A DNA stretch of 64,000 nucleotides from Xiheicaenibacterium sp046351325 (GTDB taxonomy: Bacteria; Myxococcota_A; Polyangia; Polyangiales; Polyangiaceae), in assembly GCA_046351325.1 (NCBI GenBank), contig JAXLYR010000015.1, positions 124,001-188,000 on the forward strand. The letters are read 5' to 3'. How positions within the stretch are numbered: position 1 is the stretch's first letter; each line of letters opens with the position of its first letter. Shown here piece by piece: positions 6,980 to 15,095 of this stretch. The notes beneath the pieces are model-generated. The model was not told where the DNA came from. It did no database searches and was given only the letters and a program-made list of their open reading frames with translations. Both the position numbers and the translations under genes were made by a program.

Positions 6980-7766
6980 CGTCGGCCGGAACCTTCTGCG
7001 GGGCGAGGCGATCGAGCACATCGGACGCGAGCTGATCGAAGCGCCGAGCGAGGGGCGGGGGCTTCTTCTGCATCATCGAGAGCGGCGTCCCGCGGAGCGA
7101 TGCCTCGAGGAAGATCTCGTCACGCGGGATGATCGCGTCGAGCACGATCCCCGGTGGAAACTTGGTCCAGAGCGTCTCGGCGACGTCGAGCGACGCGGCG
7201 ACCTTGCGGTCGAACATCGAGAGGACGAAGCCGACGAGCTCGAGCTTCGGGTTCTTGGTCGCGCGGATGCGATCGACGAGCGCGAGGATCTGCCCGACGC
7301 TCCGGAGCGCGAGAGGCTCGGCTTGGAGCGGTGAGAGCACGTGCGTCGCGTTCTCGAGCGCGCGGGTCGTGACCTTGCCGAGGCCCGCGGGGCAGTCGAT
7401 GAGGACGAGGTCGAAGCCCATCGCGCGCGCCGAGTCGAGCAGGCCGCCGATCGCCGCGGGCCGCGTGAGCGCGTCCTCGAAGCCGGCGACGGTCGTGGGA
7501 TCGACGCGCCCGACGGAGAGCACCGAGAAGTTCGCGTCGCGCGTGCGCTGCATGACGCCCTCGACGGTCTCGGTGTTGGTGAGGACCTCGGCGATGCCGG
7601 GCCGCGCGCGGTCCGCGAGCCCGAGGCTCAGGCCGAGGCTCCCTTGCGCGTCGAACTCGGTGAGCAACGTCCGCGTCCCGGCCCGCGCGAGCGCGAGCCC
7701 GAGGTTCAAGGCGATCGTCGTCTTCCCGACGCCACCCTTCTGACTGGAGATGGAAACGACGTACAT
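6951..7766 (-). CDS. ParA/MinD-family ATPase
   Basis: The 271-residue protein has the deviant Walker A motif KGGVGKTT at residues 9-16, the FDAQGSLG switch region near 38-45 and the Walker B segment FDLVLIDCPAGLG. Family members dimerise with ATP and position chromosomes, plasmids or protein clusters, either on the nucleoid or on the membrane. No parB gene or parS site is visible nearby, and the C-terminus lacks a clear MinD amphipathic helix, so it is probably a protein-cluster positioning ATPase. It is the first gene of an operon with two roadblock proteins and a V4R protein. No strong Shine-Dalgarno sequence precedes the ATG. Confidence 0.85.
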   Translation of the reverse strand: MYVVSISSQKGGVGKTTIALNLGLALARAGTRTLLTEFDAQGSLGLSLGLADRARPGIAEVLTNTETVEGVMQRTRDANFSVLSVGRVDPTTVAGFEDALTRPAAIGGLLDSARAMGFDLVLIDCPAGLGKVTTRALENATHVLSPLQAEPLALRSVGQILALVDRIRATKNPKLELVGFVLSMFDRKVAASLDVAETLWTKFPPGIVLDAIIPRDEIFLEASLRGTPLSMMQKKPPPLARRFDQLASDVLDRLAPQKVPADDDTPIPLLV

Positions 7767-7880
7767 GGGGAGGGACGAACGAGGTTACAGCGAATCGCGT
7801 AAGCAAAGCTTCTTTCTGGATTTTTGTGGAGCTCGTCCGACAAACCGAAGTTCGCGCGTCCGTCGAGCCGCGACCCGAGC

Positions 7881-7909
7881 TTGACAACCTCGCTCCGATC
7901 GAAGACATA
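7881..7909 (+). promoter_or_regulatory. candidate sigma-70 promoter of tRNA-Cys
   Basis: TTGACA (7881-7886) is followed after 17 bases by GACATA (7904-7909), and the tRNA begins 14 bases later. The -35 box is perfect and the -10 box is poor. Position and spacing are right for a tRNA promoter. Confidence 0.45.
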
Positions 7910-7922
7910 CGTGCCGCTCCCT

Positions 7923-7994
7923 GGTGAGGTAGCCAAGTGGTTAGGCAATGGTTTGCAAAACCATCACACGCGGGTTCGAATCCCGTCCTCACCT
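7923..7994 (+). tRNA. tRNA-Cys(GCA)
   Basis: The cloverleaf is canonical: acceptor GGTGAGG/CCTCACC, D arm GCC...GGC, anticodon stem ATGGT/ACCAT closing loop TTGCAAA (anticodon GCA), and T loop TTCGAAT. Discriminator T at 7994 is the expected identity base for Cys. CCA is not encoded. Its standard T arm is a useful contrast to the two altered tRNAs at the left end. Confidence 0.95.
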
Positions 7995-8092
7995 CCGCTG
8001 ACGTACTCCTCCGCGAAGCCTCGCTGGAGGGGACCTGTCGACTGCACGAGCTGCGCTCGTCCTGCACCGGATTCGTGAAGCCAACGAGCTGA

Positions 8093-8124
8093 GCGCGTCG
8101 ACGCGGTCAAAACCGCGGACGCGC
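8093..8124 (+). terminator. GC-rich hairpin after tRNA-Cys
   Basis: The arms GCGCGTC..CGCGGT and ACCGCGGACGCGC pair with a two-base bulge and a four-base loop, followed by TGTGTT. It lies between tRNA-Cys and the M50 protease gene and may end the tRNA transcript, although there is no proper U tract. Confidence 0.4.
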
Positions 8125-8174
8125 TGTGTTCGGCTGACCTCGGTTGCTGGCCTCTCGGTTGCAGCGATCAGGGC

Positions 8175-9290
8175 ATGCCGCCCGTTCGCCGTCGATCGGA
8201 GAGCGCGTGGACCTGGACCATCGCACACGTCGCGGGCATCGACGTGCGCATCCACGCGACGTTTCTCGTGCTGCTCCTCTGGGTGCTCGTCTCGAACGCG
8301 CTCGGTGGGCGCGGTCTCACCGCCGCCGCGACAGGAGTCGCCTTCATCCTGGTCGTGTTCGCCGTCATCGTGCTGCACGAGCTGGGGCACGCGCTCGCGG
8401 CTCGTCACTACGGGATCCGCACGCGCGACATCACGCTCTTGCCCATCGGTGGCATCGCGCGACTCGAGCGCATCCCGACGGTGCCGAGCCAGGAGCTCGT
8501 CGTCGCGCTCGCGGGGCCCGCGGTCAACGTCGTGCTCGCAGGACTCGCGGCAGGGCTCGTCGCGCTCTTCGGTGTGCCTTGGTCGACGAGCCTCAGCGCC
8601 GACCCGAGCGCGCCCGCGCTCACGCGCTTCCTCTGGCTGAACGTGTTCCTCGCGGTGTTCAACCTGCTGCCGGCGTTCCCGATGGATGGTGGTCGCGCGC
8701 TCCGCGCGATGCTCTCGATCCGGCTCGGGCGCGTGCGCGCGACCGACGTCGCTGCGGCGGTCGGTCGCTGGGCAGCGCTCGCGTTCGGCGCGTTGGGTGT
8801 CTTCGGAAACCCGATGCTGATCTTCGTCGCGCTCTTCGTCTGGGTCGGCGCCTCGCAGGAGGCGAGGATGGTGCACGTCATGGCCGCGCTCGATCGCGTG
8901 CGCGTCAGCGACGTGATGGTGATCGACTTCGAGGTCATGCCTGCCGACGCGACCATCGGCCAGGCGATCGGCTACGCGTTGCACAGCCTGCAGGTCGAGT
9001 TCCCCGTCGTCGACGCAGGTCGCTTCCTCGGGTTCGTGAGCGTCGGTGATCTGGTCGCGGCCACCTCGGCGGAGCGACTGCTCCGCGTGCGCGACGTCGC
9101 GCGCCCAGCAGACGATCAGACCTCGCCCGAGGAGCTCGCGGAGCCAGCGCTCGAGCGGCTCGAGAGGAGCGAGAGCGGAGCCTTGCCCGTCCTCGACGAT
9201 GGGCGCCTCGTCGGGCTCTTCGTGCCGCAGAACGCGCTCCGCCTCGCGGAGCTCCGCGACACGACCCGACGTCTAGCGGAGGCCACATGA
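8175..9290 (+). CDS. site-2 protease (M50 family) with CBS domains
   Basis: This 371-residue membrane protein has the zinc motif HELGH at 68-72 inside a hydrophobic helix and the second metal motif NLLPAFPMDGG at about 163-173, with Asp171 as third ligand. There are several hydrophobic segments up to about residue 240. The C-terminal part carries two CBS-like stretches (VSDVMVIDFEVMPADATI and FPVVDAGRFLGFVSV; then ALPVLDDGRLVGLF). M50 proteases cut substrates within the membrane, often anti-sigma factors; CBS domains sense adenine nucleotides. The layout matches the widespread archaeal/bacterial SpoIVFB-like M50-CBS family. It overlaps the next gene by ATGA. The substrate is unknown. Confidence 0.88.
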   Translation: MPPVRRRSESAWTWTIAHVAGIDVRIHATFLVLLLWVLVSNALGGRGLTAAATGVAFILVVFAVIVLHELGHALAARHYGIRTRDITLLPIGGIARLERIPTVPSQELVVALAGPAVNVVLAGLAAGLVALFGVPWSTSLSADPSAPALTRFLWLNVFLAVFNLLPAFPMDGGRALRAMLSIRLGRVRATDVAAAVGRWAALAFGALGVFGNPMLIFVALFVWVGASQEARMVHVMAALDRVRVSDVMVIDFEVMPADATIGQAIGYALHSLQVEFPVVDAGRFLGFVSVGDLVAATSAERLLRVRDVARPADDQTSPEELAEPALERLERSESGALPVLDDGRLVGLFVPQNALRLAELRDTTRRLAEAT

Positions 9291-9898
9291 ACGGCGCTTG
9301 CGGTTGCACGGCGCATCATCAAACCAAGGTCATCGTGCTCACGGGCGGCCCCGGCGCAGGCAAGACCGCGGTCCTCGAGCTCCTGCGCAGGCGGGTCTGC
9401 AAGCACGTCGTCATCCTGCCGGAGGCCGCGACGATCGTGTACGGCGGCGGCTTCCCTCGGCGCGAGAACGTCGTCGCGAGGTGCGCCGCGCAGCGCGCGA
9501 TCTTCCACGTGCAGCGCGAGCTCGAGGTCGTCGGCCACGCGAACGGCGCCGCGATCATCCTCTGCGATCGAGGGACGGTCGACGGGCTCGCGTATTGGCC
9601 GACGGATCCAACCGCCGCGCTCGCGGAGCTCGGCACCACGATCGAAGAGGAGCGCGCGCGCTACGACGTCGTCATCCACCTGCGCACGCCGCCGGCGAAC
9701 GGCGGCTACGATCACACGAACCCAGTCCGCATCGAGTCGCCCGCCGAGGCCGAGGCGATCGACCGGAGAATCGCGTCGGTCTGGGAGGGCCACCCGCGTC
9801 GCCTGTTCGTCGAAAACTCGAGCGACTTCCTGGTCAAAGCGCAGCACGCGCTCGAGCTCCTGACGGCCGAGCTCCCCTCTTGTTGCAAGAGCCGCTGA
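9287..9898 (+). CDS. AAA_28-type NTPase (NadR-kinase-like P-loop)
   Basis: The 203-residue protein has a Walker A motif GGPGAGKT near residues 20-27, a PEAATIVYGGGFPR segment that fits the AAA_28 group, and IILCDRGTVDGLAYWP as Walker B region. These small P-loop proteins phosphorylate or hydrolyse nucleotides; the substrate cannot be told. The start overlaps the protease stop (ATGA), so the two are translationally coupled. The N-terminus has the Cys-rich start CGCTAHH, and a second Cys pair lies at the end (CCKSR); both are of unknown use. Confidence 0.75.
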   Translation: MNGACGCTAHHQTKVIVLTGGPGAGKTAVLELLRRRVCKHVVILPEAATIVYGGGFPRRENVVARCAAQRAIFHVQRELEVVGHANGAAIILCDRGTVDGLAYWPTDPTAALAELGTTIEEERARYDVVIHLRTPPANGGYDHTNPVRIESPAEAEAIDRRIASVWEGHPRRLFVENSSDFLVKAQHALELLTAELPSCCKSR

Positions 9899-9990
9899 GG
9901 TCGGCCGTCGCTGACAGCGCCGTAGGATCTCTGCGCGTCAGGTTGGAGCTTCTCTCACGAAGAGGGCGATGGTAAACCGAGGGCAACCCC

Positions 9991-11181
9991 ATGACGGTAG
10001 AGGTCGAACGGCGCGGGGGCGCGGAGATTCACGAGGCTACGCAGAGCGGCAGTTTGGTGCGCCCGGCCTCCACGCCCACAGTCCTCGTCATCGACGACAA
10101 CGAGGGGAATCGCGCGCTCGCGCAGGGTGCGCTCGAGGACGAGTCGTACCGAGTGATCACCGCGACGAGCGGCGTCGCCGGGATCGAGGCCTTCGAGCGC
10201 GAGACCGTCGACTGCATCCTGCTCGACGTCAGGATGCCGGGGCTCGACGGCTTCGGCGTCTGCGAGCGCATTCGCAAGCTCCCGCGCGGGCCCGAGACGC
10301 CCATCATCTTTCTGACCGCGCAGCGCGACGTCGACACCTTCGACCAGGCCCAGCGCGCTGGCGGTGACGACTTCCTCACGAAGCCCGTCCGCCCGAACGA
10401 GCTCGTCGCGCGCGTCCACGCCGCGCTCCGGCTACGCCAGGCGCGCACCGACCTCGCGGAGCACTACGAGCTTCTCAAGCGCCAGCGCGACGACCTCATG
10501 CGCCTGCAGCTCCAGAAGGAGCGGCTCTCCGCGTTCGTCGTGCACGACCTCAAGAACCCCGTGAACGCCATGGATCTCTACGCGCAGCTCATCCAGCGAG
10601 ACGGCAGCCTCTCGGCGGACGCGCGTGAGAGCGCCGGTCAAATCCGCGCCGAGGCTCGTCACCTCAACCGGCTCATCATGAACTTGCTCGACCTCAGCAA
10701 GGCCGATGAGGGCAAGCTCACCGCGCAGCACGTCCCCACGGACCTGCGCGCGATGGTCGGCGCTCTCGTGAACGAGTTCGAGCCCTCCGCGGAGGGGCGG
10801 GGCGCGCGGCTCGAGTCGGACCTCGCGGTGGACGAGGTCGTCGGCGATCCCGATCTCTTGCACCGCTTGATCGCGAACCTCGTCGACAACGCCATCCGCC
10901 ACGCGCCGCGTGGCACCGCGGTCGTCGTGTCGACCCGACTCGAGGACGCCGCGGTCGTCATCGGCGTTCGTGATTTCGGCACCGGCATCCCCGTGGCTCT
11001 GCGTGATCGCATCTTCGATCCGTTCATGCAGGTCGGCGGCGAGGGGCTCTCGCACAGGACCGGGCGCGGCCTCGGGCTCGCCTTCTGCAGGATCGCCGCG
11101 GAGGCTCACCACGGTCGGGTCTGGGTCGACGACGCTACACCGGGAGCCGTCTTCAAAGTGAGGATCCCCAATGGCCATTGA
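9991..11181 (+). CDS. REC-histidine kinase hybrid (receiver at N-terminus)
   Basis: The 396-residue cytoplasmic protein begins with a receiver domain (about 30-147; phospho-acceptor Asp79 in LLDVRMPG, Lys131 in LTKP). A coiled linker follows, then a HisKA domain with His185 in FVVHDLKNP and an HATPase domain (N box LVDNAIRHA, G1 FGTGIP, G2 RGLGLAFC). No membrane segment is present, so it takes its signal through the receiver, from another kinase or phosphotransfer protein. It overlaps the next hybrid kinase by 11 bases, and the two probably form one relay. Confidence 0.92.
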   Translation: MTVEVERRGGAEIHEATQSGSLVRPASTPTVLVIDDNEGNRALAQGALEDESYRVITATSGVAGIEAFERETVDCILLDVRMPGLDGFGVCERIRKLPRGPETPIIFLTAQRDVDTFDQAQRAGGDDFLTKPVRPNELVARVHAALRLRQARTDLAEHYELLKRQRDDLMRLQLQKERLSAFVVHDLKNPVNAMDLYAQLIQRDGSLSADARESAGQIRAEARHLNRLIMNLLDLSKADEGKLTAQHVPTDLRAMVGALVNEFEPSAEGRGARLESDLAVDEVVGDPDLLHRLIANLVDNAIRHAPRGTAVVVSTRLEDAAVVIGVRDFGTGIPVALRDRIFDPFMQVGGEGLSHRTGRGLGLAFCRIAAEAHHGRVWVDDATPGAVFKVRIPNGH

Positions 11182-13105
11182 GGCCGGCCTCGAACCGTCC
11201 GACATCGCGCAGATCCTCGAGTCCGCGCCCGACGCGATGCTCGTCATCCGGCGCGACGGCACGATCCGCTTCGCGAACGCGCAGGCCGAGCATCTCTTCG
11301 GGTGTTCGAAGCGCGACCTCATCGGCAAGCCTCTCGACGCACTTCTGCCCGAGCGGTTTCGCTCCGGGCATGGCCGTCACCTCGCGCGATACTTCGAGAG
11401 CCCGACGACACGCCCGATGGGCTCCGGGCTCGACCTCTTCGCGCGGCGCTTCGACGGCGCCGACATCGAGGTCGAGGTCAGCCTGAGCCCCGTCCACACC
11501 GCACAGGGCCTGCTCGTCTCGGCGGCGATCCGCGACATCAGGGCGCGCAAGAAGATCGAGGCGAAGGCCAAGCTTAACGCGGATCGCCTCGCGAGCGCGG
11601 TCGACAGCATCGAGGATCCGCTCGCCCTCTTCGACGCCTCGGATCGGCTGGTCCTCTGCAACAGCGCCTATCGACGCCTGCTCGGTGACGCCGTCTCGGG
11701 GCCGCTCGTCGATCGTCCCTTCAACGACCTGCTCGACGCGTGGCTGCCCCACCTCCAATTCAACAGCCCCGACGAGCGCGTCGAGTTCGTCGCGCGCCGC
11801 ATGCTCGAGCGGCGCGAGGCAAAAGCCAGCTTCGACGTGCGCACGCTCGACGGTCGCAACCTGCGCGTCGCGAGCCGTCGCACGCTCGAGGGCGGCCTCG
11901 TACAGACCGTGTGGGACCTCACCGACGACGTGCGCCAAGCCGAGGAGCTGCGTCAGGCGCGCACCCAAGCGGAGGCCGGCAGCGCCGCGAAGAGCGAGTT
12001 CCTCGCGTCGATGAGCCATGAGCTTCGGACGCCGCTCAACGCGATCCTCGGCTTCGCGCAGCTGCTCCAACGCGACCGCAAAGAGCCTCTGACCCAGCGC
12101 CACCGGGAGCGCGTCGATCACATCGTCAAAGGCGGTGAGCACCTCTTGCGGCTCATCGACGAGGTGCTCGACCTCTCGCGCATCGAGTCGGGGCGCATCT
12201 CGATCTCGACCGAGCCCGTGGAGGTCGTGGAGATCGTCCGCGAGGTCGAGACGGCGCTCGCCCCGGCCGCGGGGCGACATCAGGTTCACCTGTCGATCTC
12301 GATACCCGCGAACGAGTCGCCGATCGTGCTGGCGGATCGCACGAGGCTCCTCCAGATCCTCATGAACCTCGGCTCGAACGCGATCAAATACAACCGCCCC
12401 GAGGGCACGGTCACGATCGAGGTCGAGCCGAGCGCCGATCGCCGCGTGCGCGTCACCGTCGCGGACACCGGGCTCGGCATCCCGCTCGACAAGCAGGACA
12501 AGCTCTTTCAACCCTTCCAACGAGCAGGCCAGGAGACAGGGCCGATCGAGGGCACGGGGATCGGGCTCGTCATCACGAAGCGGCTCGCCGAGCTCATGCA
12601 AGGGCAGGTCGGGTTCAGCAGCCAACCTGGTGAGGGCTCGCGTTTTTGGCTCGAGGTCCCGCAGCACACGAGCCTCCTTCGCACGCAGACGGAGCTCCCC
12701 ACGCCGAGCTCCCGCACCGTGCAGCTGAGCGGCTTCCGGCGACGCGTCCTCTACGTCGAGGACAACCCCGCGAACGTCGCCTTCATGCGCGACCTGATGG
12801 AGAGCTTCACCGGCATCGAGCTCTCCGTGGCGCCCTCCGCCGAGATCGGCGTCGCGAACGCGCGCACCGAACACCCCCACGTCATCATCATGGACATCAA
12901 CCTGCCGGGCATGAGCGGGCTCGACGCGCTGCGCTTGCTCCGTCAGGACCCAGCGACGAACCACATCCCCGTGATCGCGCTCACGGCCGCGGCGTCGGAG
13001 CGCGATCGGCAGAAGGGCGTGCAAGCAGGGTTCTTCCGCTATTTGACCAAGCCCGTGAACATCGACGAGCTGATCGCCGCGCTCGAGCCGCTGCTCGCCC
13101 ACTGA
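11171..13105 (+). CDS. PAS-PAS histidine kinase with C-terminal receiver
   Basis: Domains in order over 644 residues: PAS 1 (about 8-125), PAS 2 (about 137-255), HisKA with His283 in SMSHELRTPLN, HATPase (N box NLGSNAIKYN, G1 DTGLGIP, G2 GTGIGLV) and a receiver (about 524-644) with Asp575 in IIMDINLPG and a conserved Lys in YLTKP. There is no membrane helix, so it senses cytoplasmic signals such as redox state or ligands. The start codon lies within the end of the upstream REC-kinase gene, pointing to a shared transcript. The final receiver can pass phosphate to an Hpt protein or to the partner; neither an Hpt nor a DNA-binding regulator is next to it. Confidence 0.93.
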   Translation: MAIEAGLEPSDIAQILESAPDAMLVIRRDGTIRFANAQAEHLFGCSKRDLIGKPLDALLPERFRSGHGRHLARYFESPTTRPMGSGLDLFARRFDGADIEVEVSLSPVHTAQGLLVSAAIRDIRARKKIEAKAKLNADRLASAVDSIEDPLALFDASDRLVLCNSAYRRLLGDAVSGPLVDRPFNDLLDAWLPHLQFNSPDERVEFVARRMLERREAKASFDVRTLDGRNLRVASRRTLEGGLVQTVWDLTDDVRQAEELRQARTQAEAGSAAKSEFLASMSHELRTPLNAILGFAQLLQRDRKEPLTQRHRERVDHIVKGGEHLLRLIDEVLDLSRIESGRISISTEPVEVVEIVREVETALAPAAGRHQVHLSISIPANESPIVLADRTRLLQILMNLGSNAIKYNRPEGTVTIEVEPSADRRVRVTVADTGLGIPLDKQDKLFQPFQRAGQETGPIEGTGIGLVITKRLAELMQGQVGFSSQPGEGSRFWLEVPQHTSLLRTQTELPTPSSRTVQLSGFRRRVLYVEDNPANVAFMRDLMESFTGIELSVAPSAEIGVANARTEHPHVIIMDINLPGMSGLDALRLLRQDPATNHIPVIALTAAASERDRQKGVQAGFFRYLTKPVNIDELIAALEPLLAH

Positions 13106-13227
13106 GACGCAGAATCTTCTCGGGTGCGCACCCGTCGCGTCGGTGCGCGCGCTCCACGTCGCGTCGCGCGCGGTGGTCACGACGCTCGGCGGTGGCGTGG
13201 AGGATGCACTTCGGATCGAGGGATCCC

Positions 13228-14001
13228 ATGTGGTCCATCGACGGCTTCAACGAGCGGGATCACGACGCGTTCGTCGCGTATTCGGCTCCCACTGCCGATC
13301 GCTTCTATCGAGCCGTGCATCGCGCAGGAGCGCGGGTCGGCGTCACCGTCGCGGGCATCGAGAACCTGCCGAAGGGCCGGGCGCTCATCGTCGCGAACCA
13401 CGCCTTTGGTTGGGATGTGATGTTGCCGATGGCGGCCGTCTGGGTCGAGACGCGTCGGCCGATATGGGCGCTCGGTGAACACCTCTGGTGGAAGATCCCG
13501 TTCCTCAGGCGGCTCGCCGCCGCGGTCGGGACCGTCGACGGTACGCCCGAGAACGTCGACCGCTTGCTCGAACGAGAAGAGCTCGTGATGGTGCTCCCTG
13601 GTGGCCTGCGCGAGGCCGTGAAGCCTCGCGAGCTGCGCTATCGCCTGCTCTGGGGACACCGATATGGGTTCATCCGAGCCGCGATCCGGAATCAGGCCCC
13701 CATCGTGCCGCTCGCAGCGCTCGGCGCGGACGAGTTCTTCGACTTCGTAGGTGACGCCTATCGCCGTGGCGAGCGCTGGTTGGGTCGACCCGGATTCCCC
13801 ATTCCGCTGCCGACTCGCCTATTGCCAATTCCGCATTTGGCCTCGCTTCGCTACGTCTTCGGTGAGCCCATCGCGCCGCCCGCTCGCGACCTCGCGGACG
13901 ACAAGACGGCGCAGCGCAAGCTGAGACACGAAGTCGAGGGCGCCCTGCACGAGCTCATCGAGATCGAGCTGGCGAAGCGCGCGGGCGTGCGCGTCGAGTA
14001 G
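13228..14001 (+). CDS. PlsC-like/DGAT2-like acyltransferase
   Basis: I choose the ATG at 13228 because GAGGG lies 7 bases upstream; an ATG at 13204 would add 8 residues. The 257-residue protein has the glycerolipid acyltransferase pattern: VANHAFGWDVML (family form NHxxxxD), then ELVMVLPGGLREA and IVPLAALGADEFF. These enzymes move an acyl chain to a lysophospholipid, diacylglycerol or similar acceptor at the membrane. The motif VLPGGLREA is closer to the DGAT2/lysophospholipid branch found in actinobacteria and myxobacteria, some of which make lipid bodies. The acceptor is unknown. Confidence 0.8.
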   Translation: MWSIDGFNERDHDAFVAYSAPTADRFYRAVHRAGARVGVTVAGIENLPKGRALIVANHAFGWDVMLPMAAVWVETRRPIWALGEHLWWKIPFLRRLAAAVGTVDGTPENVDRLLEREELVMVLPGGLREAVKPRELRYRLLWGHRYGFIRAAIRNQAPIVPLAALGADEFFDFVGDAYRRGERWLGRPGFPIPLPTRLLPIPHLASLRYVFGEPIAPPARDLADDKTAQRKLRHEVEGALHELIEIELAKRAGVRVE

Positions 14002-14004
14002 CCC

Positions 14005-14565
14005 TCAGACTTGGGTATAGCGGTGCTCACCCTCGACGCCGCGCTCTTGGAAATAGCGGCGGATGGCGGCGCTGTGGAGGGGAAATGCCAATATGGAGTC
14101 GAGCCCGCCCGGCCCGAACACGAGCCCCCGTTCGGAGGTCTCGTTCGAGGGGGTGAAGGGCGGGAGTCGCGCGACGTCGAGCGGCGCGGCCGTCGAGAAG
14201 AGGAGCACCCGATTGGGCTTCGGCTCGGTCGACGTGAACCAGAACGGCGCGAGGGTCGCGGGGTCGACGACCACGCCAGTCTCCTCGCGGATCTCGCGAG
14301 CGCCGCCCTCTTGCCAAGTCTCTTGCTCCTCGAGGAAGCCGCCGACCAGCGCGAGGAGCCCCTTCCTCGGCTCGATCGAGCGGCGAACCACCAAGAGCCC
14401 GCTGCGCACGCCGCCGTCCACGGCGACGGGGACGAGCACCACCGAGACCGGTAATGGATTGGCCCACACCTGGTTTTGGCAAGAGCCGCAGACTCGGGGA
14501 TAGCTGGTGATTTGGGGATAGCGAGCCCCGCATCGGTGACAGTGACTATCGCGTTCGTGGACCAT
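14005..14565 (-). CDS. Nudix hydrolase with zinc ribbon (NudC-like)
   Basis: I take the ATG at 14565 (MVHERDSHCHRCG), giving 186 residues; the frame is open further upstream but unlikely to be used. The N-terminus has two CxxC pairs (CHRCG and CGSCQ), a zinc ribbon. The Nudix box GFLEEQETWQEGGAREIREE fits G-x5-E-x7-REUxEExGU. Zinc ribbon plus Nudix is the layout of NADH pyrophosphatases, but the SQPWPFPxS marker of NudC is not seen, so the substrate is open. It is divergent from the membrane-protein gene at 14692, with a small inverted repeat GTAAC-ACG-GTTAC (14589-14601) between them. Confidence 0.8.
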   Translation of the reverse strand: MVHERDSHCHRCGARYPQITSYPRVCGSCQNQVWANPLPVSVVLVPVAVDGGVRSGLLVVRRSIEPRKGLLALVGGFLEEQETWQEGGAREIREETGVVVDPATLAPFWFTSTEPKPNRVLLFSTAAPLDVARLPPFTPSNETSERGLVFGPGGLDSILAFPLHSAAIRRYFQERGVEGEHRYTQV

Positions 14566-14691
14566 GTCTCTGTTCCGTAACTCGTGACGTAACACGGTTA
14601 CGCCCAATAACCGAATATCAGCGCCGCAGTTCGAGGGGAAGTGTGCCCGAGCCGCTACGTAGGTTCGAACGTGCAAACGACAAGCGCCTCA

Positions 14692-15081
14692 ATGACGAAC
14701 CCCAATATGACCAAGAACCCTATCCTGATGCTCGCCATCGGCTGGGGAGCCCCGTTTGGTGGCGCGACCATCGGAGGCATCCTGGCTGGGATTACCGGTC
14801 TCGGTTTCCTGAGCACCCTATTCTGGCTCGCTGGCGCGATCGTCGCGGGTCACTTCCTCAAGAAGCTCGTCGAAGAGCTCAAGGCCGTAGCGGGTGACAC
14901 CGAGCTCAACCCGACGCTCATGTACATCCCCGGCCTGAACCAGATCATGTGCTTCCTCCACGCGCACGGTCTGATGGAGAAGGCGCGGCGCGCGCGCGGC
15001 ATCGCCGGCGAGCCCAAGGCAAAGTGGATGTATCTCATCCTGCCCTGGTACGCGATCAGCGCCGACCTCAACGGCCAGTGA
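14692..15081 (+). CDS. small membrane protein of unknown function
   Basis: The 129-residue protein starts at the ATG at 14692; a frame extension to GTG 14641 is possible but adds a poor leader. Residues 15-50 form two hydrophobic helices separated by Gly-rich turns (GWGAPFGGATIGGILAGITG). The rest is amphipathic with a hydrophobic end near WMYLILPWYAISADLNGQ. I do not recognise the family. It stands alone, divergent from the Nudix gene and convergent with hemC, whose stop lies 14 bases beyond its own. Confidence 0.65.
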   Translation: MTNPNMTKNPILMLAIGWGAPFGGATIGGILAGITGLGFLSTLFWLAGAIVAGHFLKKLVEELKAVAGDTELNPTLMYIPGLNQIMCFLHAHGLMEKARRARGIAGEPKAKWMYLILPWYAISADLNGQ

Positions 15082-15095
15082 GTGACGACAGCGAG

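Noticed and set aside
6951..7766. The ParA gene as part of a chromosome-partition locus or origin
   Set aside because: There is no parB, parS-like palindrome, dnaA or DnaA boxes; the neighbours are roadblock and V4R genes.
13121..13134. Palindrome CGGGTGCGCACCCG after the second kinase as a terminator
   Set aside because: The arms are only 7 bp with no loop or T run; it is too weak to call in this GC-rich sequence.
11153..13180. 675-codon minus-strand ORF opposite the PAS hybrid kinase
   Set aside because: The opposite strand carries all kinase motifs in order; this frame has none.
14589..14601. GTAAC-ACG-GTTAC between the Nudix and membrane-protein genes as an operator
   Set aside because: It is a 5-bp stem only; it may be chance, so it is mentioned but not listed as a site.
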